64,000 nt of DNA from Candidatus Ribeiella danica (GCA_016717335.1 JADKFS010000001.1:2480001-2544000), one strand, 5' to 3'. Shown: positions 16,690 to 25,068, counted from the first letter of the stretch. The notes: generated by a model from the letters alone, not told the origin. Numbers and translations are program-made.

Positions 16690-16762
16690 CGGTGACATGG
16701 TGACATGGTGACAGTATCGGAAAACCCGATTCACCATGTCACCCCCTCACCATGTCACCTTG
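16690..16762. repeat. GGTGACAT octamer hairpin between convergent genes
   Basis: GGTGACAT units on the left (16692-16716) and their complement ACCATGTC on the right (16731-16760) form an inverted repeat between the M42 and M23 genes. Its right arm encodes the last codons and stop of the M23 gene, and it may act as a bidirectional terminator. Confidence 0.8.
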
Positions 16763-17528
16763 TAAGCTCGGGCGTGACATTCTCGCCACGCTGCCAGGCT
16801 CTCAAGTAGGTGTAGGGCGCGACCTCGCCGCGGCGGACCGCCCAGTCGTCGGGCGTGGTCGGGTGTGAGATCCCGAAGTGCAGGTGCGGGTCGGTCGTGC
16901 GGGCATCGCCGCTCTTGCCGGTCAGGCCGAGCAGATCGCCGGCCCGCACGCGCGTACCGGGCGCGATCCCCTCGGCGATCTTGGAGAGGTGCGAGCCGTA
17001 GTAGCGCACCCCGTCGTCGCCGACGATCGCGATCGACAGCCCCCCGCGCGTGGCGCCGTCGTTCACCCGCGGGTCCCAGGTGTCCGTGTCGCTGACGAAG
17101 TCGACTACGCCGTCGGTGACCGCCAGAAACTCGCTGCCGATCGGGCAGAAGATGTCGGCGGCCGGGTAGTCGTGATGCGATCGACCGTAGCCGACCGTGC
17201 CGTCGCTGCGGACGGGGAAGACGTAGCGCCGCTCAGCCGCATTTGCGGACGTAGGCGTGGCGGTCGGTGCGGGCGTGGCTGTGGCTGCTGGGATAGCGGT
17301 GGGCGTTGGCGACGCGCTGGGCCGGGCCTCAGGTGACGCGGTGGCCGTAGGCAAGACAGGCGACCGGGTGGGGCGCTCGATCGGCGGAAGCGATGGCTGT
17401 TGGCCGGGCTGCGCGCCAGGCAGCGCAGGAGCGGGCGACGGCTGTGCTGACGGCTGGCCGTCGCAGGCCGTCAGCACAAGCGCGAGAGCTATTGTTGTCA
17501 GCGTGAACCGGAAGACCGCGGTCATCAT
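16755..17528 (-). CDS. M23-family peptidase lipoprotein
   Basis: The signal peptide ends in a lipobox (LVLTAC), then a ~75-residue Pro/Ala/Ser/Thr linker, then an LytM/M23 domain. Metal-site motifs are present: the first His and Asp in HHDYPAADIF and the HLHFG motif near the C-terminus; GSHLSKIAEGIAPGTRVRAG is the usual middle segment. M23 enzymes cut peptidoglycan cross-bridges or, if degenerate, bind cell wall. Start ATG 17528 (Met-Met) follows GAGGGGA. Only 14 bases separate it from the upstream lipoprotein gene, so the two are probably co-expressed. The last codons come from an octamer repeat. Confidence 0.9.
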   Translation of the reverse strand: MMTAVFRFTLTTIALALVLTACDGQPSAQPSPAPALPGAQPGQQPSLPPIERPTRSPVLPTATASPEARPSASPTPTAIPAATATPAPTATPTSANAAERRYVFPVRSDGTVGYGRSHHDYPAADIFCPIGSEFLAVTDGVVDFVSDTDTWDPRVNDGATRGGLSIAIVGDDGVRYYGSHLSKIAEGIAPGTRVRAGDLLGLTGKSGDARTTDPHLHFGISHPTTPDDWAVRRGEVAPYTYLRAWQRGENVTPELTR

Positions 17529-17542
17529 TCCCCTCAGGAGCC

Positions 17543-18652
17543 CTACTCCTCGTTGATCAGCACGGTCGATCCGCCCGGACCTTCCTTTGTGACAGTGATC
17601 GTGAGCTTGCGGCCATCCTTGCTGAAGCTGAGCGACTGAAGATCGCCCATCTCGCTGGCGTCGCCGGCAGCCCAGCCCTGGCTCTCCATCGCCTTCTTGT
17701 AGAACGCGGCGACATCGGCCGGCGCTTCGGGGCTCTTGTAGGTCAGCATCTTGCCGAAGCTGTTCCGCTCAGTAGCGTTCTCCGGCACAGGGATGTCGCC
17801 TGCCGGCGTCTGGCCGGCGCACTCCTTCGGCAGCTCGATCGCCTCGACCTTGTTAGCATCCTCGACATTGTACTCCCAGGTGAAGGTGCCCTCGGCCGCC
17901 TTGCCCGACAGAATGCTGTCCTTGCCGGTGGCGGTGCCGACGTACTTGACCAGGAACCCGCCGTCCTGGGCCAGCCAGATATCGCCTTTGGCCGAGGAGA
18001 AGGTCGCGAACGAGATGCCGCCCTGGTCGAAGGTGTAGTGGTCGGACACCACGCCGTTGACGGTCTCGCCCTTGCCGGCCAGCGTGGCCTTGCTCAGGCC
18101 GCCGACAATATCGCTCGGCTTGAAGAACGCGCCGGTGTCCTGGCCGCCCTGGCCGCTGGCCATGCCGATGCACTTCTGGTCGGCCTGACCGTCGGGCGAG
18201 TAGATGTAGGAGGTTCCGCCGACCTGGTACAGCTCGAAGGCGCCGCTCTGCCCACCCTCCTTGGCCGCGTCGCCGGTGGATGCGAAGCGGATGTGCTGGT
18301 CCTTCGATTCCCTGATCACTTCCTGAACCCACTCCATGCCGCCCTTCTGCGGCTGGCCCTGGTCGTCCTTACCGTCGAATGTGAAGGTGAAGCGCAGGCG
18401 ATAGCTCGCGAGCGCGTCGAGGCTGCTGTTAATGTCCTGCACGTCGCGGGTCTCGTCGGCGGGCGCCGTCGTCGGCTCGGGCGCCTTGGTGGGGTCGACC
18501 TCGGCGGCTGGCCTGGAGTTGGCCGGGCGCGCCTCGGCGGCGCCCGGCGTCGCGCCTGTGTCGGTAGACGCGGCCGGCGCGCCGCCGCCGCACGCCGCGA
18601 CGAAGACGAGCGCCAGGGCTAACACGACGGAGCGGAGTAGGATGCGGTTCAT
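17543..18652 (-). CDS. Lipoprotein, possibly LppX/LolA-like fold
   Basis: Signal peptide with lipobox VFVAACGGG, a short Ala/Thr/Pro linker, then ~300 residues with alternating beta-strand pattern (LASYRLRFTFTFDGKDD; DHYTFDQGGISFATF). The pattern resembles LppX/LprG or LolA-like lipoproteins that carry lipids, but I saw no decisive motif. A second C-terminal segment (about 290-369, MLTYKSPEAPADVAAFYKKA) looks like a separate small alpha/beta domain. ATG 18652 is preceded by AGGAG. Upstream lies a repeat-rich gap; downstream is the M23 lipoprotein gene. Confidence 0.7.
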   Translation of the reverse strand: MNRILLRSVVLALALVFVAACGGGAPAASTDTGATPGAAEARPANSRPAAEVDPTKAPEPTTAPADETRDVQDINSSLDALASYRLRFTFTFDGKDDQGQPQKGGMEWVQEVIRESKDQHIRFASTGDAAKEGGQSGAFELYQVGGTSYIYSPDGQADQKCIGMASGQGGQDTGAFFKPSDIVGGLSKATLAGKGETVNGVVSDHYTFDQGGISFATFSSAKGDIWLAQDGGFLVKYVGTATGKDSILSGKAAEGTFTWEYNVEDANKVEAIELPKECAGQTPAGDIPVPENATERNSFGKMLTYKSPEAPADVAAFYKKAMESQGWAAGDASEMGDLQSLSFSKDGRKLTITVTKEGPGGSTVLINEE

Positions 18653-18917
18653 GACGTTTCTCCTGTCTGCGATGCTAGACGTGGGGCCAAAAAAAGATCG
18701 GCGCGAAGGCTGGGCGCAGCATCTCTCTGCCATGTTAACCCAGCTCGTCGAGCCGATGCTCTAGCTTTAGTAACGTTGTGGAACCGAAGATGGATACGTG
18801 GAGCCTGGCGGCTGTCGCATCATATGAGCTTCGAGGTTGGGGCTGGCGGTTTGTGTGCGCAGGTACCGCGGGGGGGTTTGGGGCGGCCGGCCCTCCCGCG
18901 TTTCTCGCGCGCCCCGC

Positions 18918-18942
18918 GGGGGGGGGAAGGGGGGGGGGGGGG
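18918..18942. repeat. Poly-G tract
   Basis: Nine G, two A, then fourteen G. It is prone to slippage, to G-quadruplex formation and to sequencing error. Confidence 0.7.
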
Positions 18943-18950
18943 CCGGGCGT

Positions 18951-19224
18951 CGCAGCACCTGAGCTTCGAGGTTGGGGCTGGCGGTTTGATCCGCGGATTG
19001 CGCAGATACTGCGGATAGGTTTCGTGCTGACATGCCCTATCCGTTTTACTCGCGCTATCCGCGGATCGAAATTATGGATACGCGGAGCCTGGCAGCTGTC
19101 GCAGCACCTGAGCTTCGAGGTTGGGGCTGGCGGTTTGATCCGCGGATTGCGCAGATACTGCGGATAGGTTTCGTGCTGACATGCCCTATCCGTTTTACTC
19201 GCGCTATCCGCGGATCGAAATTAC
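18951..19224. repeat. 149-bp tandem repeat, about 1.9 copies
   Basis: The segment beginning CGCAGCACCTGAGCTTCGAG at 18951 is repeated at 19100, nearly base for base, to 19224. Inside each unit, GATCCGCGGAT and ATCCGCGGATC bound an ~88-base palindromic element, so each copy could fold on itself. A third, degenerate fragment lies at 18790-18853. Confidence 0.9.
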
Positions 19225-19234
19225 GGTGGCAGGA

Positions 19235-20677
19235 TTAGTAGGCGCGCGCGAAGATGACGAGCTGGCTGGTCTCCTTGCCGGTGTAGACGCACCGGCCGGA
19301 TGTGCCGGGCTGATCCACCGGGATGCAGCGAATGGTGGCCTTGGTCTCATCCTGGATGCGCGCCTCGTCGTCGGTGCTGCCGGCCCAGTAGGCCCGCGCG
19401 AAGCCGCGCTCGACCTGCTGCTTCAGCTCGTCGTAGGTCGTCACGTCGGCGGTGTGCTCCTCGCGGAAGCGCAGCGCGCGATCGAACAGCGCCTGCTGGA
19501 TCTCGGCCAGCAGCCCTTCGATCCGCTCGGTCAGCCCGGCCTGCGGGACGAACGCCTTGCCGGCCTTGCCCGGCATATCGCGCCGGGCGAGCGCGACGCT
19601 GCCCTTCTCGACATCCTTCGGGCCGACCTCGACGCGCACGGGAATGCCCTTGAGCTCCCACTCGTTGAACTTGAAGCCGGGCGTGATCTGGTCGCGGTCG
19701 TCGATCTTGAAGCGCAGGCGGCCCTTCCACCCGGCGGTGATCCGAGCGACCGCCGCCATCACCGCGCTGCGCTCGGCGTCGTTCTTGTAGATCGGCACGA
19801 CCACCACCTGGGTTGGCGCCAGGCGCGGCGGCAGCACCAGGCCCTCGTCGTCGGAGTGGGTCATGATCAGCGCGCCGATCAGCCGAGTGCTGACGCCCCA
19901 GCTGGTCGTCCAGGCGGTCTGGATGGAGTTGTTCTGATCGGTGTAGTTGATGCCGAAGGCCCTGGCGAAGTTCTGGCCGAGGTTGTGCGAGGTGCCGGCC
20001 TGCAGCGCGCGGCCATCCTGCATCATTGCCTCGATGCAGTAGGAGCGCAGCGCGCCGGGGAACTTCTCCTTCTCGGTCTTGAGGCCGCGCAGCACCGGCA
20101 TCGCCATCTCCTTTTCGGCGAAGTCGGCGTAGACGTCGTGCAGGATCATCAGCGTCTCGCGCTCGGCGTCGGCCTCGTCGACGTGGACGGTGTGGCCCTC
20201 CTGCCAGAGGAACTCGGCCGTGCGCAGGAACGGGCGCGTGCGCATCTCGGCGCGCATCACGTTGGCCCACTGGTTGATCAGCAGCGGCAGGTCGCGGTAG
20301 CTGCGGATCCACTTCGCGTAGAAGTAGCCAATGATCGTCTCCGAGGTCGGGCGGACGACGTAGGGCTCGGCCAGCTCCTCCTTGCCGATCCGCGTGACCT
20401 CGATCAGCTCGGGGGCGAACCCTTCGACGTGCTCGGCCTCCTTGAGGATGAAGCTCTTCGGGATGAGCAGCGGGAAGTAGGCGTTCTCGTGGCCGGTCGC
20501 CTTGATCCGGTCGTCGAGCCCGCGCTGCATGTGCTCCCAGATCGCGTAGCCGGTGGGCTTGAAGACGATGCAGCCGCGGACCACTTCGGCGTAGTCGGCA
20601 AGCTGCGCCTGCTGCACGATGTCCAGATACCACTGCGAGTAGTCCTGAGCGCGCGGCGTGATTCCTTCTTTAGGCAT
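19235..20677 (-). CDS. proS: Prolyl-tRNA synthetase (archaeal/eukaryal-type)
   Basis: Class II synthetase charging tRNA-Pro. The motif 2 region is visible (RPTSETIIGYFYAKWIRSYR, then NQWANVMRAEMRTRPFLRTAEF), plus TSWGVSTRLIGALIMTHSDD for motif 3 and an anticodon-binding domain from about residue 280. Length 480 residues without the large editing insertion typical of E. coli-type ProRS, so this is the short archaeal/eukaryal-type form, as found in several bacterial phyla. ATG 20677 follows GAGGG. Last gene of a minus-strand run. Confidence 0.95.
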   Translation of the reverse strand: MPKEGITPRAQDYSQWYLDIVQQAQLADYAEVVRGCIVFKPTGYAIWEHMQRGLDDRIKATGHENAYFPLLIPKSFILKEAEHVEGFAPELIEVTRIGKEELAEPYVVRPTSETIIGYFYAKWIRSYRDLPLLINQWANVMRAEMRTRPFLRTAEFLWQEGHTVHVDEADAERETLMILHDVYADFAEKEMAMPVLRGLKTEKEKFPGALRSYCIEAMMQDGRALQAGTSHNLGQNFARAFGINYTDQNNSIQTAWTTSWGVSTRLIGALIMTHSDDEGLVLPPRLAPTQVVVVPIYKNDAERSAVMAAVARITAGWKGRLRFKIDDRDQITPGFKFNEWELKGIPVRVEVGPKDVEKGSVALARRDMPGKAGKAFVPQAGLTERIEGLLAEIQQALFDRALRFREEHTADVTTYDELKQQVERGFARAYWAGSTDDEARIQDETKATIRCIPVDQPGTSGRCVYTGKETSQLVIFARAY

Positions 20678-20691
20678 GTTGACCCTCTATA

Positions 20692-21486
20692 CTATTGCCT
20701 GCGATCCTCGACATAGGCCACCGCCGCCTCGACCTCGATCCGGGCCAGCTCCAGCCGCATGGCCCACTGGCGCGGGTCGGCGTCGAGCTGGGCGAGCCAG
20801 CGCTCCAGGCCACCCGCCTGCGCCACCTGGTCGGCGTAGCGGTCGGCGGTCTCGAACTCCAGCCCCTCGGTCGCGGCGTAGCCGAGCGTGAAGCCGCCGG
20901 CGCGCCGGAGGTAGAGCGGCCACGCAATGTCGGTGCCGATGCTCCGCTCGGGGCAGCCGTCGAAGATGGCGGCGGCGGCGCGGCGCGAGAGCCCCCGCGC
21001 GGCAGCCGTCACATCCCACTCGCAGCCGCTGACGGTCGCGTAGACGCGGTTGATAATCACCTCCGTGTCGCGCTGGATGCGCGGATGTGAGATGAACGCG
21101 CGCTCGGTTCGGCCGAGGACGGTGAGATCGCGCTCGGGGATGCCGGCGACGACGCGCGCGAGCTCCTCCGGGTAGCGCTCGGCCCAGTGCAGCGCGCGGT
21201 CGAAGTCGCAGAATAGGATCGCCGGCGGCGCCAGCCGCAGCGCCAGCTCAAGCGCGTTCCGGCGCGGCTCGCCGAGCTGGGACAGGCTGCCGAACTGCGC
21301 CTTGGTCTCCTGGCGCACCAGCGCGCCGGCGCCGCCGAGCAGCGCCACCGAGCGCTCCTGGCTGGCATAGCTCGCCTGGACCGCGATGCCGGCGAAGATC
21401 TTCGCCAGCGCGGGCAGGACACGCGCGCTCTGGTCGTAGAGCCGGCCGTCGGGGTCATGGTAGGTCGCGGCGAGGGTGCAGGACAC
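20692..21486 (-). CDS. Protein of unknown function, possible nucleotide-sugar transferase fold
   Basis: The 264-residue soluble protein has no signal or membrane segment. It begins SCTLAATYHDPDGRLYDQ and contains AILFCDFDRALHWAERYPEE, which could be the acidic (DxD-like) strand end of a GT-A glycosyltransferase or nucleotidyltransferase fold, then a regular helical C-terminus with YVEDRRQ. This fold guess is weak and I do not recognise a named family. GTG 21486 follows GGAGAT. It starts 170 bases from rpe and ends 14 bases before proS, so it is likely co-transcribed with proS. Confidence 0.65.
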   Translation of the reverse strand: MSCTLAATYHDPDGRLYDQSARVLPALAKIFAGIAVQASYASQERSVALLGGAGALVRQETKAQFGSLSQLGEPRRNALELALRLAPPAILFCDFDRALHWAERYPEELARVVAGIPERDLTVLGRTERAFISHPRIQRDTEVIINRVYATVSGCEWDVTAAARGLSRRAAAAIFDGCPERSIGTDIAWPLYLRRAGGFTLGYAATEGLEFETADRYADQVAQAGGLERWLAQLDADPRQWAMRLELARIEVEAAVAYVEDRRQ

Positions 21487-21489
21487 GGA

Positions 21490-21570
21490 TTATCTCCACG
21501 GAGACACGGGTACGGCACGGAGACACGGGCCTATAGCAGTGGGCAGTCGGCAGGAGCCAGTCGGCAGTAA
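21490..21570. repeat. Mixed short repeats
   Basis: Two CACGGAGACACGG units (21496-21530) are followed by CAGTCGGCAG units (21542-21566). These are the same classes as elsewhere in the window. Confidence 0.7.
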
Positions 21571-21657
21571 GTATAGATGGCATCCGGCATCTCGTTCGTG
21601 CATAGCGGCTCAGTGGTTTTGCTCACAGCTATAGGTATCCGTGTCATCGATGCGAAA

Positions 21658-22347
21658 TCAGTGTGTAAATGCCTCGCGCATGCCGGCGATCGCCTCGGCG
21701 ACGGTCTGCTTATTGTTGAAGATCGCCGACCCGGCGACGATGTTGGTCACGCCCGCCCGGACGATCTCGGCCACGTTACTCTGGTAGACGCCGCCGTCGA
21801 CCTGGACGTCGACGTGGCCCAAGTCGCGCTGATCGAGCATGCGCCGCAGCCGCGCGATCTTGTCGGTCGTTGTCGGGATGTACGACTGCCCGCCGAAGCC
21901 GGGGTTGACGCTCATCAGCAGCACCAGGTCGACGTACGGCAGGATCTCCTCGAGGGCGCAGAGCGGAGTCGAGGGGTTGAGCGCCACGCCGGCAGTCACG
22001 CCGAGCTGCTTGATCTGCTGGATCGTCCGGTGCAGGTGCGTGCTCGCCTCGGCGTGGACGGTGATGTGGTTCGCGCCGGCCTTGACGAAATCAGCGACGT
22101 AGCGCTCGGGCTGGACGATCATCAGGTGGCAGTCGAGGGTCAGGCTCACCGCGCGGCGCAGCGCAGCCACCACCGGCAGGCCGACGCTGATATTCGGGAC
22201 GAACACGCCATCCATCACGTCGATTTGCAGCCAGTCGGCGCCGGCCGCCTCGGCCTCGCGCGCGTGCTCGCCCAGCCGGGCGAAGTCCGCCGAGAGGACC
22301 GAGGGGGCCAGAAGAATCGGGCGGCCATTGTAGTGGGCGATCGGCAC
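21658..22347 (-). CDS. rpe: Ribulose-phosphate 3-epimerase
   Basis: TIM-barrel enzyme interconverting ribulose-5-phosphate and xylulose-5-phosphate in the pentose phosphate pathway. Motifs: LAPSVLSADFARLG, DWLQIDVMDGVFVPNIS (metal-binding His/Asp region), CHLMI, LLMSVNPGFGGQ and QVDGGV. I place the start at GTG 22347, preceded by GTGAGG; a TTG at 22386 would overlap a TATAAT box and add 13 residues without support. Length then 229 residues, typical. Confidence 0.94.
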   Translation of the reverse strand: MPIAHYNGRPILLAPSVLSADFARLGEHAREAEAAGADWLQIDVMDGVFVPNISVGLPVVAALRRAVSLTLDCHLMIVQPERYVADFVKAGANHITVHAEASTHLHRTIQQIKQLGVTAGVALNPSTPLCALEEILPYVDLVLLMSVNPGFGGQSYIPTTTDKIARLRRMLDQRDLGHVDVQVDGGVYQSNVAEIVRAGVTNIVAGSAIFNNKQTVAEAIAGMREAFTH

Positions 22348-22385
22348 ACAGACCTCACTTCGCGAAATATTGCACAACTGCGCCA

Positions 22386-22391
22386 ATTATA
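22386..22391 (-). promoter_or_regulatory. -10 box upstream of rpe
   Basis: TATAAT on the minus strand, about 40 bases before the GTG start. The -35 region falls inside the preceding gene and matches poorly. Confidence 0.45.
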
Positions 22392-22408
22392 GCACAGCGT
22401 GTGCGGAG

Positions 22409-23092
22409 CTATCGCGAGAAGCGGTACTGCAGCAGCGCGAGGATGGCGAAGAAGCCCTGGCTTGGCTTCATCTTCTTGCCCTCCTCGTAGGTGCGGCCGA
22501 GGTAGCTGACCGGCACCTCGTAGATGCGCTCGCCGCGCTTGAGCACCTTGGCGGCGATCTCCGGCTCGAGCCGGAAATCGTTGCTCTCCAGCCGCAGGTC
22601 GCGCATGATCTCGGTGCGCATCACCTTGTAGCAGGTCTCCATGTCGGAGATCCAGCTGTTGAACAGCATGTTGGTCAGGAAGGTCAGCCCCTTATTGCCG
22701 AGCGCGTTCCAGAAGTACATGCCGGTATGGCGCCCCATGAAGCGGCTGCCGAAGACCACGTTGACGCGCCCGTCCTCGATCGGCTTCACCAGCTCGTAGT
22801 AGTCCTGCGGGTCGTACTCGAGGTCGGCGTCCTGCACGATCACGATGTCGCCGGTGGCGCGCGCCAGGCCGCTGCGCACGGCGGCGCCCTTGCCGCGATT
22901 GGTCGGGTGCCGGACGACGACGATCGACGGATCGATCGCCGCCTCCTGGCAGAGGATCTCGTAGGTGTTATCGGAGGAATGGTCGTCGACGCAGATGATC
23001 TGTTTGTTCAGCTCAACCGCGCGGACTTTTGACAGAATGGTCGAGAGGGTCGCCGCCTCGTTGTAGCAAGGCATGATGATCGAAAGTAGCAT
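22409..23092 (-). CDS. Family 2 glycosyltransferase (dolichyl-phosphate-mannose-synthase-like)
   Basis: A GT-A glycosyltransferase using a nucleotide sugar and probably a polyprenyl phosphate acceptor. The N-terminal SIIMPCYNE, nucleotide site VDDHSSDNTYEIL and metal-binding QDADLEYDPQDYYEL are clear. The 227-residue size and lack of membrane helices fit the soluble class of polyprenyl-phosphate glycosyltransferases. Four bases downstream of the small membrane protein gene, so the two are co-translated or nearly so. Confidence 0.9.
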   Translation of the reverse strand: MLLSIIMPCYNEAATLSTILSKVRAVELNKQIICVDDHSSDNTYEILCQEAAIDPSIVVVRHPTNRGKGAAVRSGLARATGDIVIVQDADLEYDPQDYYELVKPIEDGRVNVVFGSRFMGRHTGMYFWNALGNKGLTFLTNMLFNSWISDMETCYKVMRTEIMRDLRLESNDFRLEPEIAAKVLKRGERIYEVPVSYLGRTYEEGKKMKPSQGFFAILALLQYRFSR

Positions 23093-23096
23093 CTAC

Positions 23097-23444
23097 TCAC
23101 CGCATGGCCAAAAGGGCAATCGGCACCACAATCAGAGCGACCGCCAGGAGCAGGCCGACCAGCAGCTTGAGCTGCTCGGAGCTGCGGCGCGCCGCCAGCC
23201 GCTCGCGAGCCTCGGGGGCGTAGGGCACGTTGGGCTGCTCTTCGAACAGAATCTGGCTGAGCGTGCCTGGCGACGTGAGCGCGCCGCGGACGACCGCGCC
23301 GACGAGCTGGCGCGCCGTCACGAGCGGCGGGGCCCAGTAGGCCTCGGCCGTAGCGATCGGCCGGCCGGTGAGCGCGCAGTAGAGCTGCTCCTCGATGACT
23401 TCCGGCCGTTGCTCGGCGGGCGCTTCGATGTGGTCGATTGCCAT
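23097..23444 (-). CDS. Small protein with C-terminal membrane helix, unknown function
   Basis: A 115-residue protein with a hydrophilic N-terminal ~85 residues and one membrane helix at the C-terminus (LKLLVGLLLAVALIVVPIAL). ATG 23444 follows AGGGAGGA. The gap to the following GT2 gene is 4 bases, which suggests it is a membrane partner or anchor for the glycosyltransferase. No family recognised. Confidence 0.75.
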   Translation of the reverse strand: MAIDHIEAPAEQRPEVIEEQLYCALTGRPIATAEAYWAPPLVTARQLVGAVVRGALTSPGTLSQILFEEQPNVPYAPEARERLAARRSSEQLKLLVGLLLAVALIVVPIALLAMR

Positions 23445-23492
23445 AGAAGAATCCTCCCTGTGTTAGAACGAAGGCTGCGTTGAGCCGTTGGG

Positions 23493-23612
23493 CGTTGGCA
23501 CGTTGGCACGTTGGCACGTTGGCACGTTGGCACGTTGGCACGTTGGCACGTTGGCACGTTGGCACGTTGGCACGTTGGCACGTTGGCACGTTGGCACGTT
23601 GGCACGTTGGAA
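23493..23612. repeat. Octamer tandem array, 15 copies
   Basis: Fifteen consecutive copies of CGTTGGCA, nearly perfect, between the aminotransferase and the small membrane protein. A degenerate inverted part (AACGTACAAACGTGCGAACG) follows to 23640. Because 8 is not a multiple of 3, the array cycles through all frames and produces meaningless open frames on both strands. Confidence 0.97.
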
Positions 23613-23640
23613 CCTGCGAACGTACAAACGTGCGAACGTG

Positions 23641-24804
23641 CTAACGAAGTTTTCTGACGAACTGGTCGATCTTGTCGAGCGCGGCCTCGATCTTGTCGAG
23701 CGACGAGGCATAGCAGGCGCGCACGAACCCCGCACCGCTCGGGCCGAACGCATCGCCGGGGATGACCGCGACGTGCTGGTCGTGCAGCAGCCGATCCGCG
23801 AACTCATCGCTGGACAGGCCGAGGTGGCCGACCTGCGGGAAGACGTAGAACGCGCCCTGGGCCTCGAAGGTCGGCAGGCCAATCTCGTTGAGGCCGCTGA
23901 CGATCACGCGGCGGCGCCGGTCGTACTCGGCGACCATCTGCTGCACGGCCGCCTCGCCGTGGTGCAGCGCCTCCAGGCCGGCGTACTGCGCGATCGTGGG
24001 CGCCGACATGATCGCGTACTGGTGGATCTTGCGCGTGGCCGCGGTGATGTCGGCCGGGGCCGCCAGCCAGCCAAGGCGCCAGCCGGTCATCGCGTAGGCC
24101 TTCGAGAAGCCGCCCAGCAGCACCGTGCGCTCGCGCATCCCCGGCAGCGATGCGAAGCAGGTATGCGTGACGCCATAGACCAGCCGGTCGTAGATCTCGT
24201 CGGAGAAGACCAGCAGGTCGTGGCGCTCGGCCAGCTCGGCGACTTCGAGCAGCCGCTCGCGCGGCATGACCGCGCCGGTCGGGTTGTTGGGGTAGCCGAT
24301 CAGGATCGCGCGCGTGCGCGGCGTGATCGCCGCCGCGATCGCCTCGCCGGTGACCTGGAACGAGTGCTCGACCGAGGTGGGCACCGTGACCGGCACGCCG
24401 TCGGCGAACGCCACGCCGGCCGGGTAGGCGACGAAGCAGGGCTCGGGGATGATCACTTCGTCGCCGTCGTTGATCGTCGCCAGCATGGCGTTCTGCAGCG
24501 CCTCGCTGACGCCGACGGTGATCAGCAGCTCGGTCTCGGGGTCGTACCGGACGCCGTAGAGCCGCTCGATGTGCTCGGACAGGGCCACGCGCAGCTCCAG
24601 CAAGCCGGAGTTCGAGGTGTAGGCGGTGCGGCCTTGCTCGAGCGCGCGAATGCCGGCGGCCCGAATATGGTCTGGTGTCACAAAGTCCGGCTCGCCGATG
24701 CCCAGCGAGATGACATCCGGCATCGTCGCGGCGATGTCGAAGAAACGCCGAATGCCCGAGGGCGGCACCTTGCCCACGCGCTCCGCGATACGTTCTTGCG
24801 CCAT
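23641..24804 (-). CDS. PLP-dependent class I/II aminotransferase
   Basis: Fold-type I aminotransferase, 387 residues, of the AspC/PatA-like group. The PLP lysine is in GGFSKAYAMTGWRLGW, with YPNNPTG and DEIYDRLVY as further PLP-contact segments, and RACYASSLDKIEAAL near the end. The substrate cannot be read from sequence; aromatic or aspartate-type activity is likely. ATG 24804 follows GGGAGGAG. A promoter with extended -10 lies at 24885-24913. Confidence 0.9.
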   Translation of the reverse strand: MAQERIAERVGKVPPSGIRRFFDIAATMPDVISLGIGEPDFVTPDHIRAAGIRALEQGRTAYTSNSGLLELRVALSEHIERLYGVRYDPETELLITVGVSEALQNAMLATINDGDEVIIPEPCFVAYPAGVAFADGVPVTVPTSVEHSFQVTGEAIAAAITPRTRAILIGYPNNPTGAVMPRERLLEVAELAERHDLLVFSDEIYDRLVYGVTHTCFASLPGMRERTVLLGGFSKAYAMTGWRLGWLAAPADITAATRKIHQYAIMSAPTIAQYAGLEALHHGEAAVQQMVAEYDRRRRVIVSGLNEIGLPTFEAQGAFYVFPQVGHLGLSSDEFADRLLHDQHVAVIPGDAFGPSGAGFVRACYASSLDKIEAALDKIDQFVRKLR

Positions 24805-24884
24805 ACTAGCTCCTCCCGACCGGGTCTTGGCCGGTCACCTCTCACACCGAAACGGTCGCAGACCAGGGGCGCTCGCTGGGCGCT

Positions 24885-24913
24885 ATCTTAGCACACACCC
24901 GGTAGGCTGCCAA
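24885..24913 (-). promoter_or_regulatory. Sigma-70-type promoter of the aminotransferase gene
   Basis: Minus strand TTGGCA (24913-24908), 17-base spacer with TG before the -10, then TAAGAT (24890-24885). Confidence 0.65.
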
Positions 24914-24985
24914 TGAGTCTGCGCATGACTGTGGTACTGAATTTTAACCAGCGTTGGTACGGCTCGGCTCAAATACGAATGCTCG

Positions 24986-25058
24986 GAAGCCTCGCCACGA
25001 AGGCCCGGTTCATTCCTTCCACATCTTCGTGTCTTTGTGCCTTCGTGGCTACCTGAAA
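24986..25058. repeat. CACGAAG-type hairpin repeat
   Basis: GCCACGAAGGC on the left and GCCTTCGTGGC (with CTTCGTGTC units) on the right form an inverted repeat after the SDR gene. The unit is shared with 9359-9420. Confidence 0.7.
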
Positions 25059-25068
25059 CGTATCGGCC

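Larger units (their letters stand above)
18653..19234. other. Intergenic region with nested tandem repeats
   Basis: A 582-base gap between a lipoprotein gene and proS. It holds a partial repeat copy at 18790-18853, a G-rich stretch with runs of 9 and 14 G at 18918-18942, and nearly two full copies of a 149-bp unit (18951-19224). No credible gene. Confidence 0.6.

Noticed and set aside
19181..20716. Long plus-strand open frame opposite proS
   Set aside because: Antisense to a clear prolyl-tRNA synthetase; composition is Ala/Gly/Arg-rich as expected for a GC-rich shadow frame.
23493..23612. Possible CRISPR array
   Set aside because: The units are directly abutting octamers with no spacers and no cas genes.
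23008..23882. Open frames on both strands with repeated PTCQRANV-like peptides
   Set aside because: They are translations of the 15-copy octamer array; they have no ribosome site and overlap real genes in other frames.
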